The notes under the pieces were generated by a model. The model did no database searches and was not told the DNA's origin. It saw only the letters and a program-made list of their open reading frames with translations. A program made the position numbers and the translations under genes. A stretch of 43,442 nt of DNA from an uncultured beta proteobacterium (GTDB taxonomy: Bacteria; Pseudomonadota; Gammaproteobacteria; Burkholderiales; Burkholderiaceae_C): contig CAIXNB010000074.1 in the NCBI GenBank assembly GCA_903920695.1, forward strand, positions 1 to 43,442, read 5' to 3'. Below, one piece after another: positions 1-8,214 of the stretch (position 1 is its first letter; the number at the start of each line of letters is the position of its first letter).

Positions 1-398
1 CCGATCTGCTGATGGGCACCCAGCAGCGCGCGGGTCAACGCCGTGCCAAGCCCTCTTTGGTCCTGCTGGTGGAAGACGACCCCGACGTGCGCCGCATCAT
101 CCGGCTGCAACTCGTTGACCTGGGTTATCCGGTGATCGAAGCCGATCATGCGGCTGATGCGCTGGAGCTGTTGGCGACCGTGCCGTCCGTGGGTATCCTG
201 ATCTCCGACATGGTGATGCCGGGCGGCATGGATGGACGCACGCTATGCCGTGAGGCGAGCCTGAGTGCGCCCGATGTGAAGACTTTGTTGATCAGTGGCT
301 ATGCCAGCTCGCCCGAGAGTGCGGTTGGTCCGCCGCTGTTAAAGAAGCCATTCACGAGCGCCGAACTGCAACGAGCCCTTGATGATTTGATGTCATGA
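1..398 (+). CDS. Hybrid sensor histidine kinase, C-terminal receiver domain (5' end outside window)
   Basis: The frame is open to the first base, so this is the tail of a longer protein. A CheY-like receiver is visible: acidic pocket EDD about 10 residues in, phosphoacceptor Asp in ISDMVMPGG, the Ser of LLISGYA and the Lys of KKPF near the end. The protein stops right after the last receiver helix. A lone receiver would not normally carry the low-complexity linker seen at the left edge, so a hybrid histidine kinase with a C-terminal receiver is likelier than a free-standing response regulator. The stop overlaps the next start by 4 bp (ATGA), so kinase and regulator are probably translated together. 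The input signal cannot be told from this part. Confidence 0.75.
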   Translation, partial: DLLMGTQQRAGQRRAKPSLVLLVEDDPDVRRIIRLQLVDLGYPVIEADHAADALELLATVPSVGILISDMVMPGGMDGRTLCREASLSAPDVKTLLISGYASSPESAVGPPLLKKPFTSAELQRALDDLMS

Positions 399-1129
399 AC
401 GCCACTACTTCTCCTGCACCCATCGGGTCGCGCTGCATCTATATCCTGGACGACGATCCCGACCTGTGCCGTCTGGTCAGTGTCACCCTGCGCGAGTTTG
501 GTTTTCAGACCTACGAATGCGCGAGCGCGGCGGCCCTGCGCACGCTGCTGGCGTGGCGTGTCCCTGATCTGTGCATCGTCGATCTGGGCTTGCCCGATGC
601 CGATGGCCTGGATGTTGTGCGTGAACTGCAGGCGCGCTACGACTGCGGTGTGATGGTGCTGACCGGGCGCGGTTATTTGAGCGACCGGGTCATGGGCCTG
701 GAGCTGGGCGCCGATGACTACATCGTCAAACCGTTTGAGCCGCGTGAACTGGTGGCGCGCGTGCGCAGCATCTTGCGTCGCCATGAGAAGTCCAGCAGTG
801 CCCAAGCGCCCGAGCCGTCACAGATTGCTGAATTTTCCGGCTGGCGTTTCCTGGCCGACTCCAACACCCTGACCGCGCCGAGCGGGCAGCAGTGGACGCT
901 GAGCTCGGGTGAGGCGCACATGCTGCTGATGTTCCTGAAACGCCCGAACCGGATCCTGGACCGCGAGCAATTGTGCGGTGAGCGCGATCTCTCGGCCCTG
1001 GATCGCAGCGTCGATGTCCGCGTGTCAAGGCTGCGGCGCAAACTCGAATCAGACCCGGAGCACCCCAAGACCATTCGTACCGTCTACGGCGCGGGTTATC
1101 TGCTGGCGGTTGAGGTCAAGTGGTTGTAG
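395..1129 (+). CDS. OmpR/PhoB-family response regulator
   Basis: A 244-residue two-domain DNA-binding response regulator. The N-terminal receiver has DDD at 19-21, phosphoacceptor Asp63 in VDLGLPD, TGRG at 90-93 and the conserved Lys112 of YIVKPFEP. The C-terminal half is a winged-helix domain, with LSSGEAHML opening it, RSVDVRVSRLRRKLE as the recognition-helix region and TVYGAGYLL as the wing. It overlaps the preceding kinase by 4 bp, so the pair is a two-component system. No target can be assigned. The nearest downstream intact gene, the cytochrome at 2145, is separated by decayed DNA. Confidence 0.93.
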   Translation: MNATTSPAPIGSRCIYILDDDPDLCRLVSVTLREFGFQTYECASAAALRTLLAWRVPDLCIVDLGLPDADGLDVVRELQARYDCGVMVLTGRGYLSDRVMGLELGADDYIVKPFEPRELVARVRSILRRHEKSSSAQAPEPSQIAEFSGWRFLADSNTLTAPSGQQWTLSSGEAHMLLMFLKRPNRILDREQLCGERDLSALDRSVDVRVSRLRRKLESDPEHPKTIRTVYGAGYLLAVEVKWL

Positions 1130-1226
1130 GAGAGTAAACGGTCATGCCTGGCAGCGCCAAAAGGACGCAGGGCGGCTTGGCACTCAGCTCCGCGGCTGTC
1201 CCCGAGTTTTTGGGGTCAGAGCCAGT

Positions 1227-1495
1227 AGTGTCCGGTGAACGTCGTTTGATTTTGGCGCAGAGCCAATAACCATGCGGGTTTGCGGCCGGTTCTATTGGGT
1301 GCCGATTTGAATTTCGATGCTGCATTTGTTGGTAGTTTCCCTGAATTGACTTTTTTGGAAATTCCCAATGAATCTTGGCATGACGCTTTTCGCGCAATTG
1401 ATGGAGTTTGTGCCCAACTTTTCAATCTGCTTGCCCCATATCAGCCATTAGCGGCTGCGATACTTCCGATGCTGAACAACGATGTTCGGCACGCG
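1227..1495 (+). mobile_element. Remnant of an IS4-type insertion sequence (left end and transposase N-terminus)
   Basis: AGTGTCCGGTGAAC at 1227-1240 resembles the terminal inverted repeat of IS4-type elements common in betaproteobacteria. From ATG 1368 the frame reads MNLGMTLFAQLMEFVP, which matches the usual N-terminus of those transposases. The frame is lost near 1410, and homology seems to continue one frame over to a DAEQRCSA stretch (1470-1490) like the family's CAEQFRAM motif. Nothing of the DDE catalytic domain or the right end remains, so this cannot encode a working transposase. The match is from memory of the family. Confidence 0.6.
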
Positions 1496-1512
1496 CACAA
1501 AGGAGCGCGCGA

Positions 1513-1941
1513 TTGGAACTCGTAATCATCGGCCTGGCGGCCTTCATTACCTCAGGGCTGACTTTGTTCTCCGGCTTTGGGCTTGGGACGATTTTGATGC
1601 CTGTCTTTGCCCTGTACTTCCCGGTGCCGGTCGCCAGCGCTGCAACGGCGGTCGTGCACTTGGCAAACAATCTGTTCAAATTTGCGCTGATAGCAAAACA
1701 GGCAGACTGGCAAACCGTCGCCCAGTTCGGGATTCCAGCGGTGGTGGCGGCAATGGCCGGTGCTTATCTACTCACCCTGTTCGATCTCATGCCAGGGCTG
1801 GCAAGCTACAGCATCGCTGGCAAGGCCTTTTAAATTTTCGGCAAGCGTATGCTTCAGAAGGTAAGCATCCAGACGGTTCAGCGCGTGGTGACAGTCGCCA
1901 TCTTGCCAATTGGAATTGCCCTGGTGATGGGGTGGATCTGA
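1513..1941 (+). pseudogene. TSUP (TauE/SafE) sulfite-exporter-type permease, internally deleted
   Basis: TTG 1513 follows an AAAGGAG ribosome site (1498-1504) and opens a typical TSUP N-terminus (ELVIIGLAAFITSGLTLFSG) with a glycine-rich first membrane helix and a second repeat helix, up to SYSIAGKAF. A TAA lies at 1831-1833. The same frame resumes straight after it with FGKRMLQKVSIQTVQRVV and ILPIGIALVMGWI, then TGA at 1939-1941, which is the ordinary C-terminus of this family. Intact members are about 250 residues. Roughly 110 central residues, including the second half of the pore, are missing. It is best read as an internal deletion joining the two ends. The IS4-type remnant sits directly upstream. 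Confidence 0.75.
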
Positions 1942-2018
1942 GCAGCCGGTTCTCATGCCTGTGACAGGGGTGCGGTTTCATTTCCAAGATCGTTGGATCA
2001 AGCAAGCTAAGCAAGACA

Positions 2019-2057
2019 CTTTGACCTTACGCAAAGAAACACTTGACCTCACGCAAG
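2019..2057 (+). promoter_or_regulatory. Two tandem dyad elements upstream of the cytochrome gene
   Basis: CTTTG-N8-CAAAG at 2019-2036 is followed by CTTG-N8-CAAG at 2042-2057. The spacers are nearly identical (ACCTTACG and ACCTCACG). The centres are 22 bp apart, about two helical turns, as expected for two regulator dimers on one face of DNA. Both arms change together between copies, so each dyad is preserved. The TTGACC in each copy could also serve as a -35 element. No convincing -10 was found. They lie 88-126 bp before the GTG start of the cytochrome. Confidence 0.5.
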
Positions 2058-2144
2058 GGAAGATCTGAATTTCCCTCCAAACAGAGACTCAATCTACACC
2101 CGCCCTTTACACTTCTTTACGTTGTAACTGTAAGGAGAAGAGAA

Positions 2145-3308
2145 GTGCTACTGCGCCTGGTTTCCACACTGACCGCGGCTTTGGTTCTGACCATGGCGTC
2201 GGGGCTTGCGTCCGCCGCGGACCCTGCTTATGCAGGCTCCAAGAAATGCGGCACTTGCCACGATGCTGAATATGCCTCGTGGAAGGACTCCTACCATTCC
2301 AAGATGGTTCGCCCTAAGGATGACGGAATTCTGAAAGATGTGGTGGACCAGTGGGGCAAAGGCGGTCCAACCAAAGTGAATCTGACCGGAGCATCAGCAA
2401 GCATGGCTGATGTGGTCTACGTCGTTGGCTCAAAATGGAAACAGCGCTTCCTTGTCAAGAACCCGGCGACCGGCGGTCACGTCTTCCTGGACAAACAATG
2501 GAACAGCGTGGTCAAGCAGTGGGAAGGGTATGGCAATAAGAATGACTGGGAGACGAATTGCGGCACCTGTCATTCCACCGGCTTCCAACTCACCGCGTAT
2601 GACGAGAAGAACCCAGCAACCCAGAAGTGGTCCATGGCCGAGTTCAACGTCGGGTGCGAAACCTGTCATGGCCCTGGCGCTGAACACGTCAAGACCAAGA
2701 AAGCGTCGGCTATCTACAACCCGAAGGGTAAAACTGTCGAGGAACAGACGCGGATGTGCGGCTATTGCCATATTCGGATCGAGAACGAACTGTTCAAGAC
2801 ACCGCAGGGCGCTTCATCCGAGCACATGCCACATCCTCAGCTTGGGAAGACCTGGCTGCCAAGCGAAGACTGGACGAAGTGGTATCCAGAGCATGTCATC
2901 ATCCCCGGCGTGCAACCTGAAGACAAAATCGACGCCGAGTACAAGGGCGACCTGGCGGGCATGTTTATCTTAGACGACAAAGCCAAGAGCAGCGGCATCT
3001 ATGAAGCTGGTAAGCATCACCAGCAATATCAGGAGTACCTGCAATCGTCCCATTACAATAAGAACAAGGGCAAGAATCAGCTGAGTTGTTCTTCGTGTCA
3101 CTCAGCTCACGCGACCGATGACAAGCCGAAGATGATCGTGGCCAAGGACACCTGCAAGCAATGTCACGACGCTTCGTACACCGTTGACAAGTACATGCCC
3201 GGAACGGGGCAGACCGTGCAAGGCTTGTTTGTGCGGACCCACACATTCAACAAGGACCCGCGTCCCTCAAAGGGCACTGTGTCGGGCGAACCCGTCTATA
3301 ACAAGTAA
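2145..3308 (+). CDS. Secreted hexahaem cytochrome c (cytochrome c554-like family)
   Basis: The GTG start at 2145 is chosen because AAGGAGA lies just upstream and the product then begins with a clean Sec signal peptide, cleaved near residue 24 (GLASA/AD). The 387-residue protein has six CXXCH haem sites at about residues 35, 139, 171, 205, 315 and 337 (CGTCH, CGTCH, CETCH, CGYCH, CSSCH, CKQCH). Several other His residues could act as distal ligands. The arrangement resembles periplasmic multihaem cytochromes of the c554/c-family electron carriers used in anaerobic or metal-linked respiration. No membrane anchor, quinol oxidase or porin partner is adjacent. It appears to be a single-gene transcript ended by the hairpin at 3318. 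The physiological acceptor is unknown. Confidence 0.9.
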   Translation: MLLRLVSTLTAALVLTMASGLASAADPAYAGSKKCGTCHDAEYASWKDSYHSKMVRPKDDGILKDVVDQWGKGGPTKVNLTGASASMADVVYVVGSKWKQRFLVKNPATGGHVFLDKQWNSVVKQWEGYGNKNDWETNCGTCHSTGFQLTAYDEKNPATQKWSMAEFNVGCETCHGPGAEHVKTKKASAIYNPKGKTVEEQTRMCGYCHIRIENELFKTPQGASSEHMPHPQLGKTWLPSEDWTKWYPEHVIIPGVQPEDKIDAEYKGDLAGMFILDDKAKSSGIYEAGKHHQQYQEYLQSSHYNKNKGKNQLSCSSCHSAHATDDKPKMIVAKDTCKQCHDASYTVDKYMPGTGQTVQGLFVRTHTFNKDPRPSKGTVSGEPVYNK

Positions 3309-3317
3309 CCCCGTTGC

Positions 3318-3349
3318 ACGCGATCAGGCTCACGCGAGCCTGATCGCGT
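3318..3349 (+). terminator. Hairpin terminator after the cytochrome gene
   Basis: A perfect 14-bp inverted repeat (ACGCGATCAGGCTC / GAGCCTGATCGCGT) has a 4-nt loop and begins 9 bp after the stop codon. No clear T-run follows immediately, so it may stabilise the 3' end as well as terminate transcription. Confidence 0.7.
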
Positions 3350-3645
3350 TGTACCGGCAGCAGTTGGTTGCCTGCTCTTTTTAGCCGATTCGGGCGTCAA
3401 AGGATTCGGGGCAGCAATGCGAAGTTACCGACGCAGTGAACAAGCCTGACTGGATCCCCGGCTCATGCAATTGGGCATCCAGATAGCTGTCGCTGGCGAG
3501 CACCCGTTTGCGCTGCCCAGCCGAAATTCAGATCGCATAGACCCCTTCGGTCAAGCGTTCAGTCATGGTTGGTTACGGTTTCGCCGCCCATTGGCCGGTC
3601 GTCACAGGGTCTGTGCATGGCCTGCTCCGATTGTTTCAACAACCA
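3350..3645. other. Intergenic region with no gene seen
   Basis: No frame here looks coding. It lies between the cytochrome terminator and the convergent amidase stop. At 3419-3448 there is a stretch beginning GCGAAGTTACCGACGCAG that resembles the loop of the palindromic element between livM and livG (40858-40886), though the flanking palindrome arms are absent. Confidence 0.5.
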
Positions 3646-4452
3646 TCACAGCACCGCATGATCAAGCGCCGGTAAGCGCTTGCGCGCGGTTTGCAAAGCC
3701 TCTTGGATGACCTCAGCCATCACCACGCCATTGCCTTGCGCCTGCTCGGCCAGGATCTGGCCCCAGGGGCCGATGATCATGCTGTGGCCCCAGGTTTTGC
3801 GATTGTTTTCGTGCAGCCCGCCTTGTGCAGACGCCAGCACATAGGCCAGGTTTTCGATGGCGCGCGCACGAAGCAGTATTTCCCAGTGCGCCTGCCCGGT
3901 GGTGAATGTGAAAGCGCTTGGCACGAGCAAGACGTCTGAGTGCAACTGGCGATACAACTCGGGGAAGCGCAGGTCATAGCAGATGCTCAGGCCGATGCGG
4001 TAGGTGTTGCCGTCGATGGACGCAAGATCAAAAGTCACTGGATGCGCGCCGCGTTCAAGCACGCTCGATTCGTCGTAACGCTCGGTCCCGTTCTCAAAGC
4101 GGAACAAGTGAATCTTGTCGTAGCGCGCAACGCATTGACCGGTCGGATCAAACACCAGTGAACTGTTGCGGGCACGGTTGCTGTCAGCCGTGGCCAAGGG
4201 CAGCGTGCCGCCAACGATCCACATTCCATATTGCTTCGCGCTTTGCCGCAAGAAGTCCTGGATGGGCCCGCTGCCAAACTGTTCCTGAACCATGAGTTTG
4301 TCGGTGTCCTGCAAGCCCATGAGGCAAAAGTACTCCGGCAAAACGGCCAGTTCAGCGCCTTGTCTGGCAGCCTGTTCCAGCAACTGATCGGCCTGCACCA
4401 GATTGCGCTCGACGCTGGTCTCCGACACCATTTGAATAGCGGCCATCTTCAC
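3646..4452 (-). CDS. Carbon-nitrogen hydrolase (nitrilase superfamily, Nit-type amidase)
   Basis: This 268-residue single-domain enzyme carries the full nitrilase triad: Glu40 in VLPEYF, Lys113 in RYDKIHLF and Cys158 in SICYDLRFPEL. The segment RYDKIHLFRF and the length match the Nit1/Nit2 branch (deaminated-glutathione amidase or omega-amidase) better than true nitrilases, and no signal peptide is present, so it should be cytosolic. The usual role is hydrolysing an amide side product of transaminase activity. It stands alone, convergent with the cytochrome gene. The exact substrate cannot be settled from sequence alone. Confidence 0.88.
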   Translation of the reverse strand: MKMAAIQMVSETSVERNLVQADQLLEQAARQGAELAVLPEYFCLMGLQDTDKLMVQEQFGSGPIQDFLRQSAKQYGMWIVGGTLPLATADSNRARNSSLVFDPTGQCVARYDKIHLFRFENGTERYDESSVLERGAHPVTFDLASIDGNTYRIGLSICYDLRFPELYRQLHSDVLLVPSAFTFTTGQAHWEILLRARAIENLAYVLASAQGGLHENNRKTWGHSMIIGPWGQILAEQAQGNGVVMAEVIQEALQTARKRLPALDHAVL

Positions 4453-4863
4453 AAGAACTTCTCCTTGAAACTTTCAACCAAGAGATTTTGGTTTATCACT
4501 TGAACGGTTTGGCGTCAGGACTTTCTTCCAATCCGCCCATCTGAAGCAAAACTACACGCTGCTCGTTTGGCTGCAGTTCAGCGCGCGCCAGCGCACTGTG
4601 GCTCATAACGCGATCCGTCTTGCGATGAAGCGGTTGAGGCGATCTGGCCCCAAGCTGGTCAAGCGAATGAGCCAGGCAGCCAGGACGCCAACGGGCCAGT
4701 GAACTTTGCCGCGGGAATTCGCCGCATGATAAAGCGTTTTGACGCAGACTAAGTCAGCATTTATATTCACTCCCGCGCCACGCGGGGGCCATAGCGCCGA
4801 AGTCGCGCACCTAAAAGAAAACCGGGATGACATTCAGTCGTGCGGCGCGACGGACAAATTCAC

Positions 4864-5193
4864 TCAGTCTGGCAAACCCGATTCGCGCAATGCCTCCCAA
4901 ACTTTGATCCGTATATCGGCATGGTCGGCGTGCTGTGCATAGTCCAATTTCTTGAAGCGTGTGAGTGTGAAGCCCGGTTGTAGAGACAATAGTCTTTCCT
5001 TTGCCCGTTGCGCTATTTGCGGTTCGTTCATCAGCGTATAGGCCGCAATAGTCCGGTCCGGTCGTGATTGACAATAAACAGTCCCTCGGCTGTTGGTGCT
5101 CCCACTGGCGTCGCTTGTCAGAAAGAAAAATATCCGTCTGCCAAAGGTATCGCGCAGTCCGGCAAAAGTCTGGCATCGCAGCACACCTAGCAT
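4864..5193 (-). pseudogene. Unrecognised reading frame, possibly the C-terminus of a decayed gene
   Basis: A 109-residue frame ends with a well-behaved, protein-like tail rich in amphipathic helix (for example AQRAKERLLSLQPGF and DIRIKVWEALRESGLP). No ribosome site precedes the ATG at 5193 and I do not recognise a family. Its first 30 residues fall inside the repeat at 5107-5195, whose other copy (25748-25839) gives a similar short peptide (FAGLR-TF) in the same relative frame. So either the repeat is a coding remnant or the resemblance is only at DNA level. Treat as doubtful. Confidence 0.25.
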
Positions 5194-5195
5194 TG
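5107..5195 (+). repeat. Dispersed ~90-bp repeat, copy 1 (upstream of metalloprotease)
   Basis: It shares a 25-bp core (5142-5166, beginning CAAAGGTATCGCGCAG) with 25786-25810, with 24 of 25 bases identical. Weaker similarity extends from GGCGTC at 5107 to CATTG at 5195. It lies about 160 bp before the start of the lipoprotein metalloprotease, and the other copy lies just before the clostripain-like lipoprotein. Confidence 0.6.
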
Positions 5196-5351
5196 TTCTC
5201 GCAAAGTACCCACGCCTGCACCAGTCCAAGGCTTTGGCCGGTGCAGAGCCCGTGGTCGATGTCAGATATTCAAAATGAAAGGCGGTGATTCTGTGAAACG
5301 AAATAGCGGTTGGACTGTGTCTTTGGCAACCCAACATTCGGGGGTGACAGT

Positions 5352-7940
5352 ATGAAGCGTTCAACGGGTCTGAGCGGCCTCGCGCGGGTCGTCTTCTCTA
5401 TCGCCCTGGTGTTCATGCTGATTCTCGCTGGCTGCGGCGGCGGTGGCGCCAAACCTGCGGCACCCCTGCTTAACGAATCATTCAGTGCGGATGCCAGCAG
5501 CAAGCAAGTGGCCATTAGGTCCAGTGCCCTGAACACCGAGTTCCTGCTGCAGGGAAACATGATCGAACTCCAAAACGCTCAATATTTCCAGGGACTCAAG
5601 AGCCGGGTTGTCGTCTTTCAGAAGCAGGCTGGCAGGCTCTTCATGCTGGAATCCCAGGTCGGGCATACGGTGACGCCGAGCACCCCCTTTGCCATCATCC
5701 TGGCCGATTTTCCGATCATCAAGGAGGAGGGCGACTGGATCTGGTTTGATTTCAATCAGGGCATGTCCAAGATATTCACGACCAATGAGATGTATGGGTC
5801 GGATGGGCAAGGCCGAGCGTACACGCCTTCCTTCGTGGTGGCATCGATCCAGAGCAGCTTCCTGGAACAGGTGGACGACAGCCAGAATAATCGGCTGGCC
5901 TTGCGCCAGGCGGCTCAGGTCAATGGCAGCGACAACAGCATGCGCAATGTCGAGGTCCGCTACTACCTCTCTCCCTATCTGCCGGACTCGCGCTTCAAAC
6001 CGACTGATTCTCCGGGCTTTACGAATGCTGGCTATTTCGAGGTCATGCCGCAGGACGAGGCGGGCGGTGCCAATACCAAAGTACTGGCCATGAAATGGCT
6101 CTTGAACAAAAGCGAACCGATCACCTACTACATCTCCGCTGAAACGCCACCGGAGTACCACGACGCTGTCAAGAATGGCGTGCTGTACTGGAACAAGGTT
6201 CTGGGTGACGTTTATTTCGCGGTGGCCGACGCGCCGGCTGGTGCCACTGCCCCCGACATGAACAAAAACATCATCCAGTGGGTAACCTATGACGATGGCG
6301 CTGCCAATGGGGGGGCCTTCGCCGACATGCAGGCTGATCCGAGAACCGGCCAGATTCTGCATGCGCAAGTATTCCTGCCAAGTTCGTTCGCGATCGGGGG
6401 CAGAAAAGACGCCTGGCGGGCTCTCAAACTACTGACCGCACCCACAGCATCGACGACCCGGATCGCGCTGAAGAACCTTTATACGCCCCGGATCTGCGAC
6501 TTGTCCGCGAAACAAGGAATGAAGAGCCGGCTGACTGCATTGCTGGCCAACAACGCCAGCGATGCTGCGATATTGAAAACAGCCCAGGCTTCAGTGCAAG
6601 AAGTGGTGGCCCATGAGGTCGGCCACACCGTGGGCCTGCGCCACAACTTTGCCGGCAGCCTCGCCGCTGATTACAACAAGAAGAAGCGCGAGGATCTGTA
6701 TGGCAACTTTCTCAACGGCAAGGCTTATGACTCCCTTGTTCTTCCGTCGAGCAGCGTGATGGAGTACCACGATTCGATTGAAGAAGTTCTGATCGCCGAG
6801 CGCATCAATTCGGGTTACGGGCCGCTGCCGCATGATGTGAGTGCCATGAAGTTTCTCTACCAAGAGAAGGCGCTGGACACCAGCATCCCCTATTGCACCG
6901 ATTCGGACGCCGATGGCAGCCTGCAGGACTGCCTGAGGTTTGATCACGGGCGCTCACCTTTGGAATACGCATCCTCGGAGCTTGAATACCAACTCAGGCC
7001 TGACATTCTGCCGCTCACGTTTTACCTGGAGCAGGTAGCAGACCTCATTGCCGGGACGAAAGTTTCCGATCTGCACCCCTTGCCGAGCGCGAAAGCAGCC
7101 AGTCTGCTGACGACCAAACCACTGTTGCTGACGCCCTTCACCCAGAGCGGTTTTTATGCGCGCACGCTCAAGAGCTTCTTTCCCGGCACCCTGCTCCAGG
7201 ATGCCGACCATGCCGAACTGCGCGCAGCGGTCATGCCGCTTGTGCGCTCCGATCTCGATACGTGGCTCCAGTCCAATCCCGTCGGGATCACATCCCTGAC
7301 TGGGATGTACCGGGTTGTAGATCCGACCTGGAAAGACGCCTGGACGGATCGTTTCAACACGCTGATGGACGACCCCGACTACTACACGATCGTCGATCAG
7401 AACGGTAACAGCAGAACCCTTAGCTCCGTTGAACGTGCGCAACTGAAGAAACTGGCGGCAGACTTCTTTAGCAAACTGATTCCTGCGCTGGTCGCCGAAG
7501 ACGTCAGATTGTTGTCGTCGGTCACCGATAAGATCGATCTGGTGGACGGCACGGCCGGTGACGCGCTGCTGGTAGCCATGAACACAAGCAGCAAAACCTA
7601 CGTGGAGGCCAGAACAGGCGCGACTCTGAGCGCCACCATCTATCAGGCAGCGCTGACTTTACCCTTGTTCAGATACGACTGGACGGTGCGGCGCGATGCC
7701 TCGCTGCTGATGAACAGCCGCTCGATCGGGTCAGCCCTCTGGTGGGGGATCCGCGAAACCGAGGCCATCAAGACATCGTTGACAACACTGCTGAATGAAT
7801 CGGTCAAGGCAAGCGGTGATATCTTCGATTCGACCGACACTTACAACGGATTTGCCAGCCTCAGCACCAGCAACGCGGCTTACCAGTGGTACCTGGAAAA
7901 CCTGAATATTTTGAATAAGGGTTTCCTGTATCAACCCTGA
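5352..7940 (+). CDS. Lipoprotein zinc-dependent metalloprotease (gluzincin-like)
   Basis: The ATG at 5352 is preferred because it follows GGGGGTGAC and opens a lipoprotein signal peptide with lipobox LAGC (Cys28). The mature part of this 862-residue protein starts with a Gly-rich linker. The zinc site is HEVGHTVGLRH (His421, Glu422, His425, His431) followed by NFAGS. This matches the large bacterial zinc-dependent metalloproteases with DUF5117/DUF4953-type regions, which are about 800-900 residues. An ITYYISAETPPEY segment and an IIQWVTYDD segment upstream of the zinc site also fit. It should act on proteins at the outer membrane or in the periplasm. The substrate is unknown. The next frame starts on its stop codon. 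Confidence 0.85.
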   Translation: MKRSTGLSGLARVVFSIALVFMLILAGCGGGGAKPAAPLLNESFSADASSKQVAIRSSALNTEFLLQGNMIELQNAQYFQGLKSRVVVFQKQAGRLFMLESQVGHTVTPSTPFAIILADFPIIKEEGDWIWFDFNQGMSKIFTTNEMYGSDGQGRAYTPSFVVASIQSSFLEQVDDSQNNRLALRQAAQVNGSDNSMRNVEVRYYLSPYLPDSRFKPTDSPGFTNAGYFEVMPQDEAGGANTKVLAMKWLLNKSEPITYYISAETPPEYHDAVKNGVLYWNKVLGDVYFAVADAPAGATAPDMNKNIIQWVTYDDGAANGGAFADMQADPRTGQILHAQVFLPSSFAIGGRKDAWRALKLLTAPTASTTRIALKNLYTPRICDLSAKQGMKSRLTALLANNASDAAILKTAQASVQEVVAHEVGHTVGLRHNFAGSLAADYNKKKREDLYGNFLNGKAYDSLVLPSSSVMEYHDSIEEVLIAERINSGYGPLPHDVSAMKFLYQEKALDTSIPYCTDSDADGSLQDCLRFDHGRSPLEYASSELEYQLRPDILPLTFYLEQVADLIAGTKVSDLHPLPSAKAASLLTTKPLLLTPFTQSGFYARTLKSFFPGTLLQDADHAELRAAVMPLVRSDLDTWLQSNPVGITSLTGMYRVVDPTWKDAWTDRFNTLMDDPDYYTIVDQNGNSRTLSSVERAQLKKLAADFFSKLIPALVAEDVRLLSSVTDKIDLVDGTAGDALLVAMNTSSKTYVEARTGATLSATIYQAALTLPLFRYDWTVRRDASLLMNSRSIGSALWWGIRETEAIKTSLTTLLNESVKASGDIFDSTDTYNGFASLSTSNAAYQWYLENLNILNKGFLYQP

Positions 7941-8149
7941 TGTCCTCAATTAAGACCGACTTGACTTGGGCAGACCTGAGCAGCGCAGACCTGACCGGCG
8001 CGAACCTGCACGGCGCCTTATGTACCGATCAACGCAGGTGCGTTGCCAATTCAATTGGCGGCTGCCTGCAGGTAGGCAGCGTGATGCGCTGTTGGGCGAA
8101 GCATACGAAGTATCGTATTGATCAAAATAACGTGCTAATGTATCGCTGA
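7940..8149 (+). pseudogene. Short pentapeptide-repeat fragment
   Basis: The ATG overlaps the metalloprotease stop (TGATG). The 69-residue frame begins with about four pentapeptide repeats (DLTWADLSSADLTGANLHGA), then loses all repeat character. Real pentapeptide-repeat proteins usually run for many more coils, so this is probably the 5' end of a truncated gene. A small translated product cannot be excluded because of the tight stop-start coupling. Confidence 0.4.
8045..8080. other. Two adjacent hairpins between the lipoprotein genes
   Basis: GCCAATT-C-AATTGGC (8045-8059) is followed at once by GCTGCCT-N6-AGGCAGC (8061-8080). No T-run follows either. They could act as a transcript barrier after the metalloprotease or as an operator for the following gene. 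Confidence 0.4.
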
Positions 8150-8214
8150 GAATAGCGTTGCGGTAAGCAGCGGGTCGTTTCATGTGGGCGCTTAGCAGGT
8201 TCGAGGGGGGTTGT

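Larger units (their letters stand above)
4453..5351. other. Long intergenic region with no confident gene
   Basis: About 900 bp separate the divergent amidase and lipoprotein metalloprotease genes. From 4453 to 4860 nothing coding or repeated was seen. The right half contains a minus-strand reading frame with protein-like composition (4864-5193) and one copy of a repeat shared with the upstream region of the clostripain-like gene (5107-5195). Promoters of both flanking genes should lie here, but no strong -35/-10 pair stands out. Confidence 0.5.

Noticed and set aside
1831-1833. Read-through or recoding of the TAA inside the TSUP frame
   Set aside because: About 110 residues are also missing at that point, so a deletion explains the structure better.
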